A stretch of DNA of 64,000 nt from Paenibacillus glycinis (GTDB taxonomy: Bacteria > Bacillota > Bacilli > Paenibacillales > Paenibacillaceae): the NCBI RefSeq assembly GCF_009909185.1, contig NZ_JAAAMV010000011.1:62001-126000 (forward strand). The letters run 5' to 3'. The position numbers were made by a program, and so were the translations under genes. Position 1 is the stretch's first letter; the number at the start of each line of letters is the position of its first letter. Below the pieces are notes generated by a model. The model worked only from the letters and a program-made list of their open reading frames with translations. It did no database searches and was not told where the DNA came from. Positions 35,282-42,097 of the stretch are shown in pieces.

Positions 35282-36421
35282 ATGACGCAAACGAACAAGC
35301 CGTACGAAGTCGCGGTCTATTATTTTCCGAATTATCATGTCGATACACGCAACGAAGCTTGGCACGGCGAGGGTTGGACGGAGTGGGAGCTGGTAAAGCG
35401 GGCGACGCCGCGCTTTGCCGGCCACGATCTGCCGAAGGTGCCGCTGTGGGGGTATACGGACGAAGCGGATCCCGCCGCGATGGCGCAGAAAATCGATGCG
35501 GCGGCGGATCATGGCGTGGACGCGTTTATTTTCGACTGGTACTGGTACGAGGACGGTCCGTATCTGGAGCGCGCGTTGGAGGAGGGCTTTCTCGGCGCGG
35601 CCAACAACGAGCGGCTGAAATTCTCGCTGATGTGGGCGAACCATGACTGGATTGACATCCATCCGGCGCCGAGAAACAAGCCGTACAACACGCTGGCGCA
35701 GGGCACGGTAAGCCGCGAGGCGTTCGCGCGGGCGACGGATCATATGATCGCGGCGTATTTCAAGCGCCCGAACTATTGGCGGATCGACGGCAAGCTGTAC
35801 TTGTCCGTGTATGAGCTGATGAGCCTGGTGAAGGGCTTGGGCGGGGTAGAGGCGACGCGCGAGGCGCTGGAGGATTTCCGGGCGCGCGTGCGCGCGGCGG
35901 GACTGGGCGAGCTGCATGTCAACGCCGTCGTCTGGGGCGTGCAGATTCTGCCGGGCGAGCAGAAGATCGCCAACGAAGGCGAGCTGCTGGCCGCGCTCGG
36001 CATCGACAGCGTGTCCTCGTACGTCTGGATTCACCATCAGGAGCTGCCGTCGTTTCCGGAGACGCCCTATGCCGACGTCAGCGCGAGATCGGCGGAGGAT
36101 TGGGAGAAGTTCTCCCGCCAGTACGCGCTGCCTTACCTGCCGAACGTGACGATGGGCTGGGATTCCTCGCCGCGCACCGTGCAGTCGGACCGGTTCGATA
36201 ACCTCGGTTATCCGTTCATGGGCATGCTTTCGGAGAATACGCCGGAGCAGTTCCGCTTGGCGCTGGAGCGGATGAAGCGGTTCCTGGAGCGGGATATCAA
36301 CGGCTTCCGCGCGTTCACGGTCAACGCCTGGAACGAATGGACGGAAGGCAGCTATCTGGAGCCGGACACGAAGCACGGCTTGGCTTATTTGGAGGCGATC
36401 AAGGAGGTTTTCGGAGCTTAG
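35282..36421 (+). CDS. WbsX/GH99-like glycoside hydrolase
   Basis: 379 residues, cytoplasmic (no signal peptide). The order VAVYYFPNYHVDTRNEAWHGEGWTEWE at the start, HGVDAFIFDWYWYEDG near 78, LMWANHDW near 118 and the C-terminal VNAWNEWTEGSYLEPD near 340 is the signature of the WbsX/GH99-like TIM-barrel family; GH99 enzymes are endo-alpha-mannosidases, but WbsX-like proteins are largely uncharacterised. GGGAGG precedes the ATG. Terminated by a strong hairpin. Its neighbour is an AraC regulator. An intracellular location implies that imported oligosaccharides are its substrate (inference). Confidence 0.87.
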   Translation: MTQTNKPYEVAVYYFPNYHVDTRNEAWHGEGWTEWELVKRATPRFAGHDLPKVPLWGYTDEADPAAMAQKIDAAADHGVDAFIFDWYWYEDGPYLERALEEGFLGAANNERLKFSLMWANHDWIDIHPAPRNKPYNTLAQGTVSREAFARATDHMIAAYFKRPNYWRIDGKLYLSVYELMSLVKGLGGVEATREALEDFRARVRAAGLGELHVNAVVWGVQILPGEQKIANEGELLAALGIDSVSSYVWIHHQELPSFPETPYADVSARSAEDWEKFSRQYALPYLPNVTMGWDSSPRTVQSDRFDNLGYPFMGMLSENTPEQFRLALERMKRFLERDINGFRAFTVNAWNEWTEGSYLEPDTKHGLAYLEAIKEVFGA

Positions 36422-36547
36422 CCGCCCGAGGGATGCTGCGTGCGGGCGTAATGCCCGCTTGGGCTTGAAGCCGCCGCGCAGCGGGAGCGAGCCTAAACCG
36501 GAATTCCGGGCTATGCATAGACGGGCGCGGGAATCCGCGTATGCGAA

Positions 36548-36591
36548 GGGGCTGTCCACGGTCATGCCGGATGACGTGGACAGCTCCTTTT
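36548..36591. terminator. Intrinsic terminator between convergent genes
   Basis: GGGGCTGTCCAC pairs with GTGGACAGCTCC, with inner GTCAT/ATGAC pairing, and is followed by TTTTG on the plus strand. Confidence 0.88.
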
Positions 36592-36607
36592 GTCTATGGT
36601 CGCGTGC

Positions 36608-37033
36608 TTACATCTTGCCTTCGGAGAAAATTTGGAACGGAATGCCGAATTTATCGGTCAGGATGCCGTAAGCAGGGCTGAAGTGGGTCTCTTGAATCGG
36701 CATGTCGATCTTGCCGCCGTCGGACAACGCGTTGAAGATGCGATGCGCTTCTTCGACGTCGTTCGTGGTGATGCAGACCGTCACTTGATTGCCACTTTGG
36801 ACGTCTTGGCCGGGATACGTATCCGAGAACATCAAGTCGGATTCGCCGATCCGGATCATGGCATGGCCGATCAAGGTCTTCGCCGAGTCCGGAAGCGGGA
36901 AGTCGGGATTGGACGGCATCTCGCCGAACGATTGCTTGAACAGCAGCGTCGCGCCAAGCGCGCGCTCGTAGAATTCGATCGCTTCTTGGGTATTGCCGTT
37001 CATTACGAAATACGGGGTCAGGCGCAAAGACAT
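36608..37033 (-). CDS. VOC-superfamily protein, PhnB-like
   Basis: 141 residues. LRLTPYFVMNGNTQEAIEFYERALGATLLF opens the PhnB-like vicinal-oxygen-chelate fold. MIRIGESDLMFSDTYPG mid-protein and PIQETHFSPAYGILTDKFGIPFQIFSE at the end complete it. PhnB relatives are mostly of unknown activity, although some confer resistance or act in small-molecule modification. GAGGAG precedes both a GTG (37036) and an ATG (37033); I chose the ATG. It faces the hydrolase gene across a shared terminator. Confidence 0.9.
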   Translation of the reverse strand: MSLRLTPYFVMNGNTQEAIEFYERALGATLLFKQSFGEMPSNPDFPLPDSAKTLIGHAMIRIGESDLMFSDTYPGQDVQSGNQVTVCITTNDVEEAHRIFNALSDGGKIDMPIQETHFSPAYGILTDKFGIPFQIFSEGKM

Positions 37034-37153
37034 CACTAAACAGCTCCTCTGATCTTGAGATTGGTATGGGCTTCAATAGGTGCGCAACCCTAATCCAGTA
37101 TCGCCACAATACCCAGTATATAGGATCGAACACATGTTCGCAATAGCGAGTGC

Positions 37154-37174
37154 AAAAAACCTCCCGCAGGAGGT
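37154..37174 (-). terminator. Intrinsic terminator after the efflux pump gene
   Basis: On the minus strand ACCTCC-TGCG-GGAGGT is followed by TTTTTT. Confidence 0.85.
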
Positions 37175-37225
37175 CTAATCGTCCGCGCGTCCGCCGCAAT
37201 GGCTTCCGGCTTAGGCGAAGGGACA

Positions 37226-38473
37226 TTAAAGCGTCCGCGATTCCGTCGGAGCCGCGCCGCGTCCGCGGCCGACCAGCAGCGCGAACAGCAGGATCGCCCC
37301 GACGTCGAGCGCGGCGATGATGATGCCCATCGGCACGGCCGTGCCGCTGCCGGCGATGCCGACGAACGGTGCCACGACGGAGCCGAAGATGAACGACATG
37401 AGCCCCTGCAGCGCGGAGGCGCTGCCCGCGTTGCTGCCCTGGTTGCGCATCGCGAGCGAGAAGCCCATGGTGGTGACCATGCCGACGCTGGCGACCACGA
37501 AGAACAGCGGCGGCAGCACGAAGCCGAGCGGCGCATGCAGGAGCAGCGTGACGAGCAGCGCGACGCCTCCGGCCGCCGCGATCCCGAGACCGGTCACGAG
37601 CAGCTTCGTTTCGTCGAAGCGTCCGGCCAGTCGCCCCGCGATCTGGCTGGCGAATATGATGCCGAGTCCGTTGACGGCGAAGCAGAGGCTGAACGTCTGC
37701 GGCGAGACGCCGTAAACGTCCTGCAGCACGAACGGCGATCCGGCGATGTAGGCGAACATCGCCGCCATGACGAAGCCCTGCGCGAGCGCGTAGCCCATGA
37801 ACGCCCGGTCGGTCAACAGTCCGCGGAAGGTTTTCAGCGTATTGCCGATGCCGCCCTTGGAGCGGCGGTCCGCCGTCAGCGTCTCGGGCAATCCGAACAG
37901 CACCGCGGCGAACATGGCGAGGCCGATCGCCGCGAGCACGATGAAGACGCCGTGCCAATCCGTGAAATGAAGCAGCTGCCCGCCGACGATCGGCGCGGCG
38001 ATCGGCGCGATGCCGTTCACCAGCATGAGCTGCGCGAAGAACTTCGTCAGCTCCGTCCCGCTGTAGAGATCGCGAACGATGGCTCGCGAGATGACGATGC
38101 CCGCCGAGCCGGCGAGGCCTTGAATGAACCGCAGCGCGATGAACGCGCCGATGGACGGCACCAGCGCGCAGAGCAGCGAAGAGACGGTATAGAGCAGCAG
38201 CCCGATCAGCAGCGGGCCGCGGCGTCCGCGCACGTCGCTGATCGGGCCCGCGAACAGCTGGCCGACCGCGAGGCCGATCATGCAGGCCGTCAGGCTGAGC
38301 TGGGCCAGCGACGTGCTGGCATGCAGATCGTCCGCGAGCTTGGGCAGCGCCGGCAGGTACATATCCAGCGAGAGCGGGCCGAACGCGCTGAGCGAGCCGA
38401 GCACGCCGGCCGTCCAGAGCCTTCTGGAACGCGGCATCGCGGCGGACAATCCGGAGGGGGAGGAGGAATGCAT
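37226..38473 (-). CDS. Multidrug efflux MFS transporter, Bcr/CflA family
   Basis: About 415 residues with 12 predicted membrane segments. PLSLDMYLPALPKLADDL near TM1, GQLFAGPISDVRGRRGPLLIGL (the MFS loop 2-3 motif) and FIQGLAGSAGIVISRAIVRDLYSG near TM5 identify the Bcr/CflA drug:proton antiporter family (bicyclomycin, chloramphenicol and similar). The frame opens at 38545, but AAAGGAA precedes the ATG at 38473, so I use that. The actual drug cannot be told. Divergent from the amino-acid ABC transporter genes. Confidence 0.92.
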   Translation of the reverse strand: MHSSSPSGLSAAMPRSRRLWTAGVLGSLSAFGPLSLDMYLPALPKLADDLHASTSLAQLSLTACMIGLAVGQLFAGPISDVRGRRGPLLIGLLLYTVSSLLCALVPSIGAFIALRFIQGLAGSAGIVISRAIVRDLYSGTELTKFFAQLMLVNGIAPIAAPIVGGQLLHFTDWHGVFIVLAAIGLAMFAAVLFGLPETLTADRRSKGGIGNTLKTFRGLLTDRAFMGYALAQGFVMAAMFAYIAGSPFVLQDVYGVSPQTFSLCFAVNGLGIIFASQIAGRLAGRFDETKLLVTGLGIAAAGGVALLVTLLLHAPLGFVLPPLFFVVASVGMVTTMGFSLAMRNQGSNAGSASALQGLMSFIFGSVVAPFVGIAGSGTAVPMGIIIAALDVGAILLFALLVGRGRGAAPTESRTL

Positions 38474-38629
38474 GGGAAGGATTCCTTTCCGTGAAAACGC
38501 CGTAAAGACGCGTTTTACAGGTGTCGTTTGAAAAGCTGTCATCATTATAGGGACGTCTTGGCGGGACTGTCAACGAACGGACGGGCATTGGGATGCGGCT
38601 TCTATCGCGCGGAAGGAGCAAGAATTCGC

Positions 38630-38676
38630 ATGGAGTCGCAATATTGATCCCCTCGGGCGAAGCCCGGGGGATTTTC
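38630..38676 (+). promoter_or_regulatory. Possible attenuator: five-codon ORF followed by terminator hairpin
   Basis: GGAAGGAG at 38611-38618 precedes an ATG at 38630 that opens a five-codon ORF (M-E-S-Q-Y, stop at 38645-38647). The stop abuts the hairpin ATCCCC-T-CGGGC-GAA-GCCCG-GGGGAT (38647-38672), which ends in TTTTC. It lies 100 bases before the amino-acid binding-protein gene. Whether it attenuates that operon is inference; it might also be a terminator of a separate transcript. Confidence 0.5.
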
Positions 38677-38776
38677 TCGCGCGCGGAGGTTGGGCGCGCG
38701 CCCATGCGCGGCGCCGGGCGGATAGTCCAAAGGAAAAGCTGGCATACTAGCCTCGAATTTAAAGGAGGGATTTGCC

Positions 38777-39685
38777 ATGCACACTTGGCAGCGAGGCATC
38801 GGCGTCACGATGCTGTCCGCGGCGATTCTGCTCGCGGGGACGGCATGCGGCGCCAAAAACAACGACAACGGCGCGAATAACGGCACGAATGCCGGCAACG
38901 GTAAGGGCAATGCCGGCAACGGTACGGGCAACGCGGGCGCCGGCACGGGGAATACGGAAGGGGGCGGCAATGCGGCTGCCGGCAATTCGCTTGCGGCGAT
39001 CAAGTCGGCCGGCGAGATCACGGTCGGCACGGAAGGCACGTACGCGCCGTTCACTTTCCATGACAAGAGCGGCAAGCTGACCGGCTTCGACGTGGACGTC
39101 GCGGAGGAGGTCGCCAAGCGGATCGGGGTCAAGGCGAAATTCATGGAGACGAAGTGGGACGGCATGCTTGCCGGCCTGGACGCCAAGCGCTTCGACATGG
39201 TCGCCAACGAAGTGACGATCCGGGACGACCGGAAGGCGAAGTACGATTTCTCCGATCCGTACATTCTCTCGAAAGCGGTGCTGATCGTCAAGCAGAACAA
39301 CACGAGCATCAAGAGCCTGGCGGATCTCAAAGGCAAAAAATCCGGCCAGTCGCTCACGAGCGATCTCGGCGACATCGCGAAAGCGAACGGCGCGCAGCTC
39401 GTCCAGGTCGACGGCTTCAACCAGGCGATCGACCTGCTCACGTCCGGGCGCATCGACGCGACCATCAATGACAAGCTGTCCTTCCTGGACCTGAAGAAAG
39501 CGCGTCCCGACGTGCCGATCAAGGTGGTGGCGGAGACGGACAACGTGTCGCGGAGCGGCCTGCTCTTCCGCAAAGGCAACCCCGAGCTCGTCGCCGCCGC
39601 CAACAAGGCGCTGGCGGACATGAAGGCGGACGGCAGGTACCTGGAAATTTCCAACACCTATTTCGGCGAGGATGTCTCGAAGTAA
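38777..39685 (+). CDS. Polar amino-acid ABC transporter substrate-binding lipoprotein
   Basis: 302 residues. Signal peptide with lipobox LAGTAC (Cys near 24), then a 40-residue linker of imperfect NAGNGKG/NGTGNAG repeats, then a family-3 solute-binding domain: ITVGTEGTYAPFTFHDKSGKLTGFDVDVAEEVAKRIG near 80, DMVANEVTIRDDRKAKYDFSDPY near 140. This pattern is typical of cystine-type (TcyA/FliY-like) binding proteins, but the substrate is not certain. AAAGGAGG precedes the ATG. First of three transporter genes. Confidence 0.9.
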   Translation: MHTWQRGIGVTMLSAAILLAGTACGAKNNDNGANNGTNAGNGKGNAGNGTGNAGAGTGNTEGGGNAAAGNSLAAIKSAGEITVGTEGTYAPFTFHDKSGKLTGFDVDVAEEVAKRIGVKAKFMETKWDGMLAGLDAKRFDMVANEVTIRDDRKAKYDFSDPYILSKAVLIVKQNNTSIKSLADLKGKKSGQSLTSDLGDIAKANGAQLVQVDGFNQAIDLLTSGRIDATINDKLSFLDLKKARPDVPIKVVAETDNVSRSGLLFRKGNPELVAAANKALADMKADGRYLEISNTYFGEDVSK

Positions 39686-39703
39686 AGAAGGCGGGTTGGC
39701 ATC

Positions 39704-40381
39704 ATGAGCGATCAATCGGAGCGGCTCCTTCACATCTTCACCGATTCGTTTCTGCCCCTGCTGCGCGCGGGGATCGCGTTTACCGTCCCGCTCACGCTGA
39801 TCTCCTTCGCGCTGGGGCTGGCGCTGGCGCTGCTGACGGCGCTCGCGCGGCTGTCGGAATTCCGCCCGCTGGCCTGGGTCGCGGGGTTCTACGTCTGGAT
39901 CATCCGCGGAACGCCGCTGCTGCTCCAGCTGTTCATCATTTTCTACGGGCTGCCGAGCCTCGGCATCCTCATCGACGCGTTCCCGGCGGCGGTCATCGGC
40001 TTCACGCTCAGCGTCGGCGCCTACGGCTCGGAGATCATCCGCGCGGCGATCGTCTCGATTCCCAAAGGGCAATGGGAAGCGGCGTACGCGCTCGGAGAGA
40101 CGCGGCTGCAGGCGCTGCGCCGGATCATCCTGCCCCAGGCGGCGCGCGTCTCGGTGCCGCCGCTGTCCAATTCGTTCATCTCGCTCGTGAAGGATACGTC
40201 GCTGGCGGCGACGGTGACCGTCACGGAGCTGTTCCAGAAGGGGCAGCAGATCACGGCGGCGGTCTACGAGCCGCTGCTCGTCTACAGCGAGGTCGGGCTG
40301 ATTTATTTGATCTTCTGCACGGTGCTGGCGGCGCTTCAGCGGCAGCTGGAACGGTATTTCGACCGGTACTCCTCGGTCTAG
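39704..40381 (+). CDS. Polar amino-acid ABC transporter permease
   Basis: 225 residues with about five membrane segments. The HisM/TcyB-type signatures are AGIAFTVPLTLISFALGLALAL near the start, YVWIIRGTPLLLQLF near 65, and the EAA loop GQWEAAYALGETRLQALRRIILPQA near 123-147. It starts 18 bases after the binding-protein stop and belongs to the same operon. Only one permease gene is present, so it probably works as a homodimer. Confidence 0.92.
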   Translation: MSDQSERLLHIFTDSFLPLLRAGIAFTVPLTLISFALGLALALLTALARLSEFRPLAWVAGFYVWIIRGTPLLLQLFIIFYGLPSLGILIDAFPAAVIGFTLSVGAYGSEIIRAAIVSIPKGQWEAAYALGETRLQALRRIILPQAARVSVPPLSNSFISLVKDTSLAATVTVTELFQKGQQITAAVYEPLLVYSEVGLIYLIFCTVLAALQRQLERYFDRYSSV

Positions 40382-40516
40382 CCGCCGCGCGTCGCGGGAG
40401 GCGGCGAAGCCGGATCCATAACCTGTCGACCCGGCTCGCGAACGGCGGTACGGAGAAAGCCGTCCGAACGGAGCGGAAGTCTATGGGAGAGCATCGCGAA
40501 AGGAGGAATCGTCCGC

Positions 40517-41269
40517 ATGATCGAAGTCCGCGGCTTGACCAAAGCCTTCGGCGAAACGTCCGTGCTGCGCGGCATCGACTTGACGCTGGAGAAGGGCAGC
40601 GTCCTCGTCGTGATCGGCCCGTCCGGGTCCGGCAAGTCGACGCTGCTGCGCTGCCTGAACGTGCTGGAGGTTCCGACCTCGGGCACGGTGGCGATCGGGA
40701 AGGCCCGGCTGGAATTCCGGCCGGACGCGAAGCCGCGCCTCGCCGACGTGCTCGCGCTGCGGCGCCAATCGGGCATGGTGTTCCAGGCGTATCATCTGTT
40801 TCCGCATTTCACCGCGCTTCAGAACGTGATGGAGGGACAGCTCACGGTGCGGCGCACGCCGAAGCGCGAGGCGCGGGCGAAGGCGATGCAGCTGCTCGCG
40901 AAGGTAGGGCTGGCAGACCGGGCCGACGCTTATCCGCACCAGCTCTCCGGCGGGCAGCAGCAGCGGGTCGGCATCGCGCGGGCGATGTCGATCGATCCCG
41001 AGCTGCTGTTGTTCGACGAGCCGACCTCGGCGCTCGACCCCGAGCTCGTGCGCGAGGTGCTGAAGGTCATCCGCGAGCTGGCGGAGGAAGGGCGGACGAT
41101 GATGATCGTCACGCACGAGATGAAGTTCGCCCGGGAGGTGGCCGACCGCGTCATGCTGCTCGACGGCGGCGCCGTCGTGGAGGAAGGGCCGCCGGAGCAG
41201 CTGTTCGAACGGCCCCGCGAAGCGAGGACCCGTCAGTTCCTGTCATTGATCATGGAGCGGAGCTTCTGA
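40517..41269 (+). CDS. Polar amino-acid ABC transporter ATP-binding protein
   Basis: 250 residues. Walker A GPSGSGKST near 36-44, Q-loop MVFQAYHLFPHFTALQNV near 86, signature LSGGQQQRVGIARAM near 144, Walker B ELLLFDEPTSALDPE near 164, switch HEM in IVTHEMKFAREVADRV. This is the GlnQ/TcyC class for polar amino acids. It lies 135 bases after the permease, unusually far for this operon type, and that gap has no recognisable gene. GGAGG precedes the ATG. Ends at a strong terminator. Confidence 0.93.
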   Translation: MIEVRGLTKAFGETSVLRGIDLTLEKGSVLVVIGPSGSGKSTLLRCLNVLEVPTSGTVAIGKARLEFRPDAKPRLADVLALRRQSGMVFQAYHLFPHFTALQNVMEGQLTVRRTPKREARAKAMQLLAKVGLADRADAYPHQLSGGQQQRVGIARAMSIDPELLLFDEPTSALDPELVREVLKVIRELAEEGRTMMIVTHEMKFAREVADRVMLLDGGAVVEEGPPEQLFERPREARTRQFLSLIMERSF

Positions 41270-41273
41270 ATGC

Positions 41274-41310
41274 CGAAAAGCCGCATCCCTTCCGGGGATG
41301 CGGCTTTTCG
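41274..41310. terminator. Bidirectional intrinsic terminator after the ABC transporter operon
   Basis: The 16-bp stem CGAAAAGCCGCATCCC/GGGATGCGGCTTTTCG encloses a short loop. The A-rich left arm and T-rich right arm serve both strands. Confidence 0.9.
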
Positions 41311-41325
41311 CATGGCGGGCGGCGG

Positions 41326-41529
41326 TTACGAAATCGGCCTGCAGGCCGTTCCGATCGCGCGCCCTGTATAGGGTCGGCGAGATTGAAGCGCGCCTGAGCC
41401 GGCTGCCCGCTGAAGGCGGTGCTTCATCAGCTCGAGCACCGCGCCGCGGGTCTGGACGAGCGGCGCCAGCGTGCCGAAGGTCATCACATGGTTGAAATGC
41501 ACGATAAACGCAAAATCCTTGTCATTCAT
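41326..41529 (-). pseudogene. Short ORF, probably a truncated gene start
   Basis: 67 codons beginning MNDKDFAFIVHFNHVMTFG with AAAGGAG 11 bases before the ATG. The first 40 or so codons use G/C-ending codons like real genes here; the last 25 do not, and the sequence loses coding character after about residue 43. That suggests the 5' end of a decayed gene, though an intact small protein cannot be excluded. I do not recognise the family. It sits in a 790-base spacer between the ABC transporter and the iol operon, ending near a shared terminator. Confidence 0.4.
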
Positions 41530-41640
41530 GCGTGAAACGACTCCTTTGTACGGCCGGTACGGCCATGTCTTGCAGGAATGTATTACCCCCGAGGCGCTTT
41601 GGCTAATCAGCGGAGGAGGCCGGCAATTCGGAGCGATTCG

Positions 41641-41676
41641 AGAGTCCTTGTCATAGTGGCAAGGGCTCTTTTTTGC
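41641..41676 (+). terminator. Intrinsic terminator in the spacer before the iol operon
   Basis: AGAGTCCTTG pairs with CAAGGGCTCT (one wobble) around a 9-base loop and is followed by TTTTTT. No gene precedes it on the plus strand, so it may end a lost gene or a small transcript. The following 41680-41868 reads as an open frame ending LAPEGDTLHFEKMRHASREVI without a start signal. Confidence 0.75.
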
Positions 41677-41871
41677 ATGCTGGGCCGTTATCGCCGGACG
41701 GACGGCATATGCGCGGGCGTCGGTTGGTTTTTGGAGTCGGCGTCCGAGATCGAAGCCCTCGGGAAGGAGGGACGGCTTGCGCCGGAAGGCGACACCCTGC
41801 ATTTCGAGAAAATGCGGCATGCAAGCAGAGAAGTGATTGACAGAGAAAGGGCTTTCATGTTTGAATAATAG

Positions 41872-41885
41872 GGTAAGCGCTTAAC
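41872..41885 (+). promoter_or_regulatory. LacI-type operator upstream of the iol operon
   Basis: GGTAAGCGCTTAAC contains the perfect palindrome TAAGCGCTTA, the core recognised by LacI/GalR-family proteins. It lies about 215 bases before the first gene, whose operon ends with a LacI-family regulator. A CcpA cre site is the alternative reading (about 11 of 14 consensus positions). Confidence 0.65.
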
Positions 41886-42097
41886 CTTACGTTAAGCGGC
41901 AGGGCGCATCGTTTGCCCGATTCGAAATTAGCGCCGATTATTCGACATTTTCAGCACATATTATCGTTTGTTAGGGAAATGTGCCCAAGGCGCTCCGTTC
42001 ATCGATTTAGTTGGAATTATGGCATTAAGAAGGAAACCGTTTTCTCTTAGTATCGCATCATCTGGGGCGTGGGATCCGCGCCCGGGGAGGAACTTCG

